NCBI GenBank assembly: GCA_037445185.1
Contig: JBBIKZ010000083.1
Span: forward strand, 1 to 10,780
DNA from: JANWZL01 sp037445185
GTDB lineage: Bacteria; Pseudomonadota; Gammaproteobacteria; Burkholderiales; Thiobacillaceae
Reading direction: 5' to 3'
DNA: 10,780 nt
Shown: piece by piece, positions 1-6,344 of the stretch
Layout: each line of letters begins with the position of its first letter
How positions within the stretch are numbered: the stretch's first letter is position 1
Made by a program: the position numbers and the translations under genes
The notes under the pieces: model-generated
What the model was told of the DNA's origin: nothing
The model's input: the letters and a program-made list of their open reading frames with translations, nothing else
Database searches by the model: none

Positions 1-1
1 C

Positions 2-958
2 CTAGCCGTCGGCTATCTCTACACCAATAGCCGCCAGACGCATCGCGTCAACGAAAACGTCGCACGCATGCAGGAAAACGGCCGCTACGCCATGGAGATG
101 ATCAGCCGCGACCTCCGCATGGCGGGCTTTTGGGGCTGCGCCGGGATGACCATCGCTAGCCCGATCAATACCCTCAACAATGCCACCGATTACGCCTACA
201 AGTTCGGCATGCCGGTCGAAGGGCATGAAGCGACGGGGACGAACACCTGGGCTCCGGCCGAGGACGCCAGCATCGTGGGCGCGGTCAGCGGCACCGATAT
301 CCTCACCGTGCGGGGTGTATTTAGTAACGGGGTAACGGTGCGGCAACACCCGGGCGGCAACCCTCCGGGCTCCGCCGACCTGAAGGTCAGCGCGGGCAGC
401 GGGCTGGCAGAGGGAGACATCGTGTTGGTGTCCGACTGCAGCAATGCGGCCGTTTTCCAGATCACCCACATCAACACCTCCGCCGGCTTCGACAATGTCG
501 TGCACAACACGGGTGTGGGCACCCCCGGCAATGCCACCAAGGCTTTGGGCCGGGAATATACAGGTGGCCAAATCCAGCGTATCGCCGCATCTACCTACTA
601 CATCGGCCTCAACCCCGCCGGCCGGGCGGCCCTGTTCCGCAAGCGTGGCACGGAGAGCGCCGAGGAACTCGTGGAAAACGTCGAGAACATGCAGGTGACC
701 TACGGCGTGGATACGGATGGCGACCGAGCAGTGGATGTCTTCCGCACCGCCAACAATGTGACCGATTGGAACAGCGTGCGGTCCGTGCGCGTGCGGCTGC
801 TGCTGGTGAGTCCGGACGACAACCTGGTCAGTGCGCCGCAGACCTATCGCTATATGGACACCAATGGCGACGGCGTGCCGGACCCCGTCACCGCCCCTGA
901 CAACCGTCTGCGCTACGTGTTCACGAGTACCGTGGCAGTGCGCAATCGCCTGCCATGA
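2..958 (+). CDS. pilW: PilW, type IV pilus minor pilin (5' end outside window)
   Basis: This is a minor (pseudo)pilin that helps prime type IVa pilus assembly at the inner membrane. The frame is open from base 2, so the gene starts upstream; the prepilin leader and most of the N-terminal helix are missing. What remains begins in the end of that helix (GYLYTNSRQT) and runs into the PilW hallmark MQENGRYAMEMISRDLRMAG followed by FWGC. Two Asp-rich loops, DTDGDRAVD (710-736) and DTNGDGVPD (857-883), look like calcium-binding loops. The first follows MQVTYGVD, where PilW proteins often have such a loop. The stop overlaps the pilX start in an ATGA, so the two are likely translationally coupled. 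The internal ATG at 68 is not the true start, because homology continues upstream of it. The identification is firm from the conserved block and the gene order. Confidence 0.93.
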   Translation, partial: LAVGYLYTNSRQTHRVNENVARMQENGRYAMEMISRDLRMAGFWGCAGMTIASPINTLNNATDYAYKFGMPVEGHEATGTNTWAPAEDASIVGAVSGTDILTVRGVFSNGVTVRQHPGGNPPGSADLKVSAGSGLAEGDIVLVSDCSNAAVFQITHINTSAGFDNVVHNTGVGTPGNATKALGREYTGGQIQRIAASTYYIGLNPAGRAALFRKRGTESAEELVENVENMQVTYGVDTDGDRAVDVFRTANNVTDWNSVRSVRVRLLLVSPDDNLVSAPQTYRYMDTNGDGVPDPVTAPDNRLRYVFTSTVAVRNRLP

Positions 959-1497
959 ACCCGTCCAGCATGTCCTGCCGCACCATACCGGCCGCCCGCC
1001 GGCGCCAAGCCGGCCTGAGCCTGATCATGGGGCTGCTGTTCCTGGCCTTACTCGCCCTGCTGGGCCTCGCCGCCATGAACGTATCCCTCCTGGAGGAACG
1101 CATGGCCGGCAATGCGCAGGATCGCACCCTCGCCTTCAACGCCGCCGAGGCCGCGTTGCGGGACTGTGAAACGGTGCTTCAAGCCGCCAACTTGCCGGTT
1201 TTCGATGGCAGCAATGGCCTGTATCAACCCGCTGCCATCGGCGCGGACCCGGTGTGGGAAAGCATCGACTGGAATGCCAGCGGCACGACGCGGGTCGTCG
1301 CCACCACGCCCGCCGGGGCGGCCGCCGCCCCCCGCTGCATCATCGAGGAACTGCCGGCCCTGACGGGCCTGGACGGCAACGACAGTCGCGCCGCCGGCAG
1401 GACACAGCCCGAAACCAACATCTACCGCGTCACGGCCCGTGGTGTGGGCGCCAACCCGGTCACCGTGGTGATGTTACAGACCACTTACGTCAGATGA
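955..1497 (+). CDS. pilX: PilX, type IV pilus minor pilin
   Basis: This minor pilin of 180 residues is thought to sit at the pilus tip complex with PilW and PilY1. The leader is long and basic and ends ARRRQAG, giving predicted prepilin peptidase cleavage after Gly20. A hydrophobic helix follows (LSLIMGLLFLALLALLGLAA, 21-40). The usual Glu at mature position 5 is Met here; absence of Glu5 is known for the GspK/PilX-like tip class. Residues 44-67 carry the PilX/PilV-type signature LLEERMAGNAQDRTLAFNAA, continuing EAALR. Cys71 and Cys128 could form one disulfide. The ATG overlaps the pilW stop, and the stop is 32 bases before the next gene's favoured start. The assignment rests on the N-terminal signature and the position between pilW and pilY1. 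Confidence 0.92.
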   Translation: MNPSSMSCRTIPAARRRQAGLSLIMGLLFLALLALLGLAAMNVSLLEERMAGNAQDRTLAFNAAEAALRDCETVLQAANLPVFDGSNGLYQPAAIGADPVWESIDWNASGTTRVVATTPAGAAAAPRCIIEELPALTGLDGNDSRAAGRTQPETNIYRVTARGVGANPVTVVMLQTTYVR

Positions 1498-1517
1498 CGC
1501 GAACCGTCGACACCCGT

Positions 1518-1522
1518 GGAGG
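1518..1522 (+). promoter_or_regulatory. Ribosome binding site of the small secreted protein
   Basis: A perfect GGAGG lies 7 bases before the ATG at 1530. It decides between that start and an in-frame ATG at 1494 that overlaps the pilX stop, where no comparable site is seen. Confidence 0.7.
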
Positions 1523-1529
1523 CAGGACG

Positions 1530-1796
1530 ATGAAATGGACGACTCTGATCTGGCTTGTCATGACGTACAGTCCGTCCGGTCTGGCCATGATGATCGCAGA
1601 CCCCTCGACCGGCATCCCCAACGCGGCCAACGCGGCAACCGTCTCGAATGGCGCCGCGTCTCACCGGCCGTCAGGGTCGCAGGTGCAACGCATTGACACC
1701 GGCAGGCAAGCGACGCCAGCGCCGCAGCCTGGGCAGCCTGCCGAGCGCAGGGGCTCGCTTCTGAGACCTGTGGATACGTCGAACGCCAGTCGGTAA
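1530..1796 (+). CDS. Small exported protein of unknown function in the pilus operon
   Basis: I do not recognise this 88-residue protein. It starts with a plausible signal peptide (MKWTTLIWLVMTYSPSGLA, cleavage near residue 19). The mature part is short, low in hydrophobic residues and rich in Ala, Pro, Gln, Ser and Gly, including the stretch ATPAPQPGQPAERRG, so it looks extended or disordered. It has no cysteine and no visible domain. The GGAGG upstream and the tight fit between pilX and pilY1 (18 bases to the pilY1 start) support it as a real gene. An in-frame ATG at 1494 would make it 12 residues longer and overlap the pilX stop, but would bury the signal peptide. By context it may assist minor pilin or PilY1 export or assembly; that is inference only. 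Confidence 0.65.
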   Translation: MKWTTLIWLVMTYSPSGLAMMIADPSTGIPNAANAATVSNGAASHRPSGSQVQRIDTGRQATPAPQPGQPAERRGSLLRPVDTSNASR

Positions 1797-1801
1797 AACG
1801 C

Positions 1802-1807
1802 GGAGGG
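1802..1807 (+). promoter_or_regulatory. Ribosome binding site of pilY1
   Basis: GGAGGG lies 7 bases before the ATG at 1815 and favours that start over the in-frame ATG at 1824. Confidence 0.7.
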
Positions 1808-1814
1808 ACGCAGC

Positions 1815-4800
1815 ATGCGCCACATGGAAAAGTACACCGCCGTCGCAGCACTGGTCACGGCAGTCTCGCCCGTTCATGCCATCACGCCGTCGGATGTGCC
1901 GCTGTATCTGACCACCGGCAGCAGGGCCAATGTCCTGTTCATCCTCGACAACTCCAACAGTATGGACGAGGCCCCCAATGGCGCGGCGGTCGGCAGCAAC
2001 AGCCCGGAGAGCAAGTCCGAGATCGCGCGCAGCGTGCTGCGGCAACTGGTGGTGGATTATCAAGACAAGATCAACATGGGCCTCATGGCCTATCGCCAGA
2101 ACAACCCGCAAAGCTACCACCTGCACAACTCGCCCTATGACGTGAGCTACAACCCGGCCAATTACGATCCCAGCTTCTCGGGTCCGCGCAATTCGACCAC
2201 CAAACGTTACCGCACCCCCAACCCGACGAGCCCAGGCAACTTCATCCATTACAACGTCGCCCTGCCGTTCTATAGCACCAACAATCAAGGCAACGGCTTT
2301 TGCTACTCTCCCAGCGCGAACTTCGACAACGGGACTGAGACCTATCCCGGCGGCCCCTGGGATGCCTATCGCTGCTTTCGGGCCAAGACAGGCACACAGG
2401 ATGGGGTCATCGATCCTCTGCCAGGGGGTGGCATCACGGCCGCCGAGACCGCCTTGGGCTATGCCACGCTGTTGGGCAGGTTCACCTTCTGGCCGACCGA
2501 CAGCGACCTCGCCCAGGGCATATTGGACTTCGGCAAGCAAATCTCGTGGACCTATGTCGGCCGGACCTGGTTTCGCAACAATTCACCCGGCAGGGGGTAT
2601 CTGCACACTCCCATCCGGTTGCTCGATGCCACCCATCGCGCCAGCATCGAGTCCAGGCTCAAGTGCAACATTCCATTGAACCCCGCCCCCTGCAACGCAA
2701 GTGGCATCCGCAATGCCGGCCTCACCCCCATCGAGGGCACGCTTCTGACCGCACGCGACTACTTCTTGGGCAGTTGGGCCAATACCGCCGAAGGCTATGT
2801 CGCCAGTGGTGCGAACAAGAGCTATCCACTGCCCACTTCCTGCGGCAAGGACTTCGTCGTGCTGCTCACCGATGGCCTGCCCTCCACGCGCGCCAACGGC
2901 ACGCCCATCTCTAACCCGTCCGTGGCCCTGGCCGAGGCGGCGACGGCGGCGCAAAGCCTGAAAGACAACGGCATAGAGACCTACGTGGTCGGATTCGCCC
3001 TTCCCTATGGTACCAACCCCGCCACGCTCGACATCCTCGCTGCCGCCGGCGGTACGGACACCTCGTTTTATGCCGATGACTACGCGACGTTGGCTAGCGC
3101 ATTGAACGGCATCTTCGCCGACATCATGAAGAAAACGAGCTCGGCGGCGGCGCTCGCTACCAACTCCACGCGACTATCCACCGACAGCGTGGTCTATCAG
3201 GCGCGCTTCAACAGCGATGGTTGGAGCGGCCAGCTGCTGGCTGTCCCCGTCAACGGCAGTGGCGGCACAGGCACCCCGCTGTGGGATGCGGCCGACCACA
3301 TGCCCGCCGCCGCCGTTCGAAATATCAAAACCTGGAATGGTGCGAGCGGTACCGATTTCGTCTGGGCAAACCTCACCGCTAGTCAGCAGACCGCACTGGG
3401 CAGCGCCGCCATACTCGACTACCTGCGCGGCGATGCCAGCAATGAGAAGAAGCACGGCGGCAGCTATCGCAACCGCAACACGCCGCTGGGCGACATCGTC
3501 AACTCCGACCCCGTCTTCGTGGGCGTGCAGAACTACGGCTACGACAGCCTCACAGGTGTGGAAGGGGAAGGGGCCACCTACAAGGGCTTCCTCGCCACCA
3601 AGGCCGCACGGCCCAAGATGCTCTACGTCGGGGCCAACGACGGTATGCTGCACGGCTTCGACACCAGCACGGGCGTGGAGCGCCTGGCCTATGTGCCCAA
3701 TGCCGTCTTCCCCAACCTGGCGAGCCTCGCCTCCCCTGGTTATACCCACAAGTATTACGTCGATGGTTCGCCCTGGGCGGGGGATGCCTACTTCAAGACC
3801 CCTGCCGAGGCCGCCGCCAAGTGGCGCAGTGTGCTCGTCGGCGGCACCGGTGCCGGCGGCAAGGCGATCTTCGCCCTCGACGTGAGCAACCCTGCCAGCT
3901 TCTCCACTGCCGACGTGTTGTGGGAGTACACCCACAGCGAGCTGGGCTACACCATCGGCCAGCCGATGATCGCCCGGCTGAACGATGGCAGGTGGGCAGC
4001 CGTTTTCGGCAACGGTTATGCGAGCACGGGCGGCACCGCCAAGCTGTTCATCGTCTATCTCGATGCCGATGCATCGAACGGCTGGCAGGTAGACACCGAC
4101 TACCGGGTGCTCAATACGAGCACGAGCACGAGCACCGGCAATGGCCTGTCCAGCCCCACACTCTATGACCAGAACGGCGATCGCATCGTCGACTATGTCT
4201 ACGCCGGCGACCTGCAGGGCAACGTCTGGAAGTTCGATCTCTCGAGCGCCAACCCGAATCTCTGGAAGGTCGCTCACAAGTCAGGCAGCACGAACATCCC
4301 CTTCTTTACCGCCCGCAACGCCAGCAACCAGGCCCAGTCGATCACGGGCGCGATCGAGATCGGCCCCGCCCCGCCCGGCAAGGTCGGTGTCATGCTCTAC
4401 TTCGGCACCGGTCGCTACTTCGCGGTGGGCGACAACACCAGCACCCAGGTGCAGAGCTTCTACGCCCTGTGGGATGACTTCACCAGCAACAACGAGATCA
4501 CCTACAGCTGCAGCGCTGGCAGCTGCAACCGCGACAGCGTGCTGCAGGCGCAGACCATCGTCTACGAGGGCGCGGGTCCGGGCACACACACCGTGCGCGT
4601 GACCTCGGCCAACGCCGTGGACTACGGCAGCAAGCGCGGCTGGTACCTGGACCTGCTGCCGCCTTCCGGCACGGCCAAGGGTGAGCGGGTGGTCAGCGCC
4701 CCCCTGCTGCGGCATGGCCGGGTGATCTTCACCACCCTCATCCCCTCGAGCGACCCCTGCATGTTCGGCGGCGATAGCTGGATCATGGAGCTGGCAGCCA

Positions 4801-5084
4801 AAACAGGCAGCCGCCTCGATTACAGCGTCTTCGACCTCAACGATGATGTCCTCTTCAACAACTCGGATTACGTCACCGTAACCCTGGACTGGAGCAGCCA
4901 GACCGTGCCCGTCTCGGGCGTGGCCTCCAAGGTCGGCATCATCAAGACGCCCACCGTCATCTCGGCCGGCGAGAAAGAATACAAGCTGGCATCGGGCACC
5001 ACGGGTGAGATCGCATCGGTGAGGGAAAAGGGCGGCGGCACCGGCTTTGGTCGCGTCTCCTGGCAGGAGCTGTACGCGCAATGA
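1815..5084 (+). CDS. pilY1: PilY1, type IV pilus tip-associated adhesin and biogenesis factor
   Basis: PilY1 is an exported protein at the pilus tip that controls extension and retraction, adhesion and surface sensing. This one has 1089 residues, a usual size. Residues 1-22 form a signal peptide ending VHA. A von Willebrand A-like domain follows, with the metal-site motif DNSNS at 45-49 (DxSxS) and LLTDGLPS around Asp353. The typical linker SSAAALATNSTRLSTDSVVY comes next. The C-terminal beta-propeller includes GDIVNSDPVFVG from about 559 and YVGANDGMLHGFD at 604-616. The calcium loop DQNGDRIVD is at 785-793. An RGD at 538-540 lies in the conserved LRGDASNE segment. The C-terminus GRVSWQEL is typical of the family. 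Eight cysteines are present, so periplasmic disulfide formation is likely. The gene follows pilW, pilX and the small secreted protein in one apparent operon; the usual downstream pilE is not intact here. Confidence 0.95.
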   Translation: MRHMEKYTAVAALVTAVSPVHAITPSDVPLYLTTGSRANVLFILDNSNSMDEAPNGAAVGSNSPESKSEIARSVLRQLVVDYQDKINMGLMAYRQNNPQSYHLHNSPYDVSYNPANYDPSFSGPRNSTTKRYRTPNPTSPGNFIHYNVALPFYSTNNQGNGFCYSPSANFDNGTETYPGGPWDAYRCFRAKTGTQDGVIDPLPGGGITAAETALGYATLLGRFTFWPTDSDLAQGILDFGKQISWTYVGRTWFRNNSPGRGYLHTPIRLLDATHRASIESRLKCNIPLNPAPCNASGIRNAGLTPIEGTLLTARDYFLGSWANTAEGYVASGANKSYPLPTSCGKDFVVLLTDGLPSTRANGTPISNPSVALAEAATAAQSLKDNGIETYVVGFALPYGTNPATLDILAAAGGTDTSFYADDYATLASALNGIFADIMKKTSSAAALATNSTRLSTDSVVYQARFNSDGWSGQLLAVPVNGSGGTGTPLWDAADHMPAAAVRNIKTWNGASGTDFVWANLTASQQTALGSAAILDYLRGDASNEKKHGGSYRNRNTPLGDIVNSDPVFVGVQNYGYDSLTGVEGEGATYKGFLATKAARPKMLYVGANDGMLHGFDTSTGVERLAYVPNAVFPNLASLASPGYTHKYYVDGSPWAGDAYFKTPAEAAAKWRSVLVGGTGAGGKAIFALDVSNPASFSTADVLWEYTHSELGYTIGQPMIARLNDGRWAAVFGNGYASTGGTAKLFIVYLDADASNGWQVDTDYRVLNTSTSTSTGNGLSSPTLYDQNGDRIVDYVYAGDLQGNVWKFDLSSANPNLWKVAHKSGSTNIPFFTARNASNQAQSITGAIEIGPAPPGKVGVMLYFGTGRYFAVGDNTSTQVQSFYALWDDFTSNNEITYSCSAGSCNRDSVLQAQTIVYEGAGPGTHTVRVTSANAVDYGSKRGWYLDLLPPSGTAKGERVVSAPLLRHGRVIFTTLIPSSDPCMFGGDSWIMELAAKTGSRLDYSVFDLNDDVLFNNSDYVTVTLDWSSQTVPVSGVASKVGIIKTPTVISAGEKEYKLASGTTGEIASVREKGGGTGFGRVSWQELYAQ
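4116..4133 (+). repeat. Short tandem repeat inside pilY1, three ACGAGC units
   Basis: Three perfect copies of the hexamer ACGAGC encode Thr-Ser repeats just before the calcium loop of the propeller. Copy-number change would stay in frame and add or remove Thr-Ser pairs. Confidence 0.8.
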
Positions 5085-5146
5085 TGCGAGACGACAGCCG
5101 CATCAGGGATAGACGCCCCCGACAGGCCGGCCGCGTGCGTATGTAG
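5081..5146 (+). pseudogene. Possible pilE remnant: prepilin leader stump overlapping the pilY1 stop
   Basis: This tiny frame starts ATGATG, sharing an ATGA with the pilY1 stop, and encodes 21 residues before TAG. It is strongly basic and ends RRPRQAG-RVRM. The RPRQAG block closely resembles the end of a type IV prepilin leader, where Gly is the residue before cleavage; compare RRRQAG in PilX here. The FTLIE helix that should follow is replaced by RVRM and a stop. In many betaproteobacteria pilE follows pilY1 in exactly this coupled position. I infer that a deletion or rearrangement removed the pilE body and joined the stump to the end of the TonB gene. It could also be a chance frame or a short coupling peptide; the evidence is position plus a six-residue similarity. 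Confidence 0.4.
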
Positions 5147-5153
5147 GAATCGG

Positions 5154-5885
5154 TCAGTCCAGCTCGAACAGTACCCGATACTTGCCGCTGTAGCGCACTG
5201 GTCGGCCATTCAACAGGGCCGGGCTGTAGAGGGCCTTGCCATAGACCTCGAGCACGGCGACATCGAAGACCCCGGGCGGGCTGGACTCCAGGATCTTGAT
5301 GTCGTGCACACGGCCGGACTCGTCGATGTGCACCTCGACCACCACAGCGCCCTGTATGCCGCGCCTGCGTGCCTCCTCCGGATAGACCGGGAGGACGGGG
5401 TCAAGGAGTTCCGGACGCCGGTCCACCTGGCGGGCGGTGTACCAGTGCGTATCCACCATGACCGGGATCTCCGGCAGGCCGGTTGCCGGCGCCGACGCCG
5501 CGCTGCCCTGCGGGCTTTTCTCCGCTTCGTCCCCTCGAGCGGTCGACACGTCTGCGTCGGCGCCTGAGCCGGTCTCGGGCCGCCGTACCGGCTGTGCCTC
5601 GGCCGGTGGCGGTGTGGACGCCTTGTCGGATGGGATCGGCACATCTGCCGCCAGGGGTTCGGACGGTGCGGCAGCGGCCTCGGTCGCCACGGGCGGCTGG
5701 GATGCGGGCGGAGTCGGCGCGGCCACGATGCGCGCCTGCAGCACCCGCTCTACGGAGCCGCCGTAGGGTGCGGGCTGGATCAGCATGATGAGGGCGAGAT
5801 GCAGAGCGGCGGAGAAGACGATGGCCTTGAGCAGGCGTCTGCCCTGTTTGTCCATCATCTTCGCGGCGAGACTCGCATCATCCAT
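5154..5885 (-). CDS. TonB family protein (energy transducer, C-terminal TonB domain)
   Basis: TonB-type proteins span the periplasm and pass proton-motive energy from ExbB/ExbD to outer membrane receptors; some family members have other envelope roles. This 243-residue protein has the TonB plan. A short cytoplasmic N-terminus is followed by one membrane segment (about 21-37, AIVFSAALHLALIMLI). A Pro/Ala-rich periplasmic spacer covers about 55-135, and the C-terminal TonB domain starts near PVYPEEARRRGIQGAVVVEV (166-185) and ends SGKYRVLFELD. No exbB, exbD or receptor gene lies nearby, so it is an orphan here and its partner cannot be named. The chosen start has no strong ribosome site; in-frame Met10 or Met11 are alternatives that keep the membrane segment. 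It converges on pilY1 with no clear terminator between them, and its 5' end is 55 bases from a repeat element. Confidence 0.88.
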   Translation of the reverse strand: MDDASLAAKMMDKQGRRLLKAIVFSAALHLALIMLIQPAPYGGSVERVLQARIVAAPTPPASQPPVATEAAAAPSEPLAADVPIPSDKASTPPPAEAQPVRRPETGSGADADVSTARGDEAEKSPQGSAASAPATGLPEIPVMVDTHWYTARQVDRRPELLDPVLPVYPEEARRRGIQGAVVVEVHIDESGRVHDIKILESSPPGVFDVAVLEVYGKALYSPALLNGRPVRYSGKYRVLFELD

Positions 5886-5939
5886 GTGCGGGGACGACGA
5901 CGGATGTTCAAATGGCGGACTGTAACCTATGCTTGTGCC

Positions 5940-5962
5940 TTTAACCCAGATTTGTCATTAGG
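5940..5962 (+). repeat. Left arm of the outer inverted repeat
   Basis: Pairs with 6303-6325, with two mismatches in 23 positions (or one mismatch and one gap). Confidence 0.85.
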
Positions 5963-6079
5963 CCGGCCTGTGCCTACGAAGATCACCCCGGCGTGTGTGA
6001 AGCCTGTCCCCATCGCCATGCCACCACGGCCTGCGCGCGCCAGGGCCTCCGTCTGGCGGCAGTATCAAGCCCGTTCGCT

Positions 6080-6228
6080 TAGGGAACCGCTGATTAAATG
6101 GCTGCGCGGGCGAATCGCTGCGTTGCGCGGTGCTCGCTGCCTCGCCTATCTCCTTGATATGTCTCGATCGCTGCGCGCCGGGCGCCTTGCGCTTCATCCC
6201 GCTCGCCTATTTTTTCAGCGTTTCCTTA
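6080..6228. repeat. Nested intergenic repeat of about 149 bp with imperfect inverted ends
   Basis: The ends at 6080-6099 and 6209-6228 are inverted copies matching at 16 of 20 positions; the left carries GGGAACCGCTGATTAAAT and the right TCAGCGTTTCCTTA. The interior is very GC-rich, with repeated CGCTGCG motifs and the block CTCCTTGATATGTCTCGATC. From memory, sequences with this layout are dispersed in several betaproteobacterial genomes; I could not verify this. A CTTAG is found at both edges (6078-6082 and 6225-6229); it partly overlaps the repeat ends and may be a target duplication or part of the arms. It lies wholly inside the larger element, suggesting a later insertion, or that both are parts of one composite repeat. 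Confidence 0.6.
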
Positions 6229-6302
6229 GCCCTCGAGGTACCCCATGGGCTCGTTGCCCGTGCGCGAATCTGCTCGCCATACGACTCGCCATCATCGCGT
6301 GC

Positions 6303-6325
6303 CCTAATGACAAATCCGGGTTTAA
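6303..6325 (-). repeat. Right arm of the outer inverted repeat
   Basis: Inverted copy of 5940-5962. It ends 19 bases before the hydrolase start codon, so it lies within the leader of that gene's transcript or just upstream of it. Confidence 0.85.
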
Positions 6326-6344
6326 GTCATGCCGTGGAGCGCCC

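Larger units (their letters stand above)
5940..6325. mobile_element. MITE-like element with 23-bp terminal inverted repeats, no transposase
   Basis: The sequences at 5940-5962 and 6303-6325 are inverted copies of each other, matching at 21 of 23 positions by eye and sharing the core GATTTGTCATTAGG. They bound about 386 bp with no recognisable transposase, so this looks like a non-autonomous or decayed insertion sequence. I see no clear target duplication outside the repeats. It fills most of the divergent gap between the TonB gene (start 55 bases away) and the hydrolase gene (start 19 bases away), so it probably carries or displaces their promoters. A second repeat is nested inside it. The parent insertion sequence family is not determined. 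Confidence 0.65.

Noticed and set aside
1671..2540. Minus-strand frame of 289 codons across the small protein gene and pilY1
   Set aside because: It is a shadow of the coding strand with no recognisable motif; the plus-strand genes explain the region.
3174..4277. Long minus-strand frame (367 codons) inside pilY1
   Set aside because: It is antisense to the conserved PilY1 propeller and has composition typical of a GC-rich shadow frame, with no recognisable domain or ribosome site.
5958..6197. Minus-strand frame inside the repeat as a transposase fragment
   Set aside because: The 79 residues show no DDE, HUH or serine recombinase motif that I can recognise.
5799..6344. Open frame upstream of the hydrolase, which would extend it to 450 residues
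   Set aside because: It runs through the start of the TonB gene on the other strand and the repeat element. The residues are arginine-rich and unlike any domain, while the start at 6345 has a ribosome site and a signal peptide.
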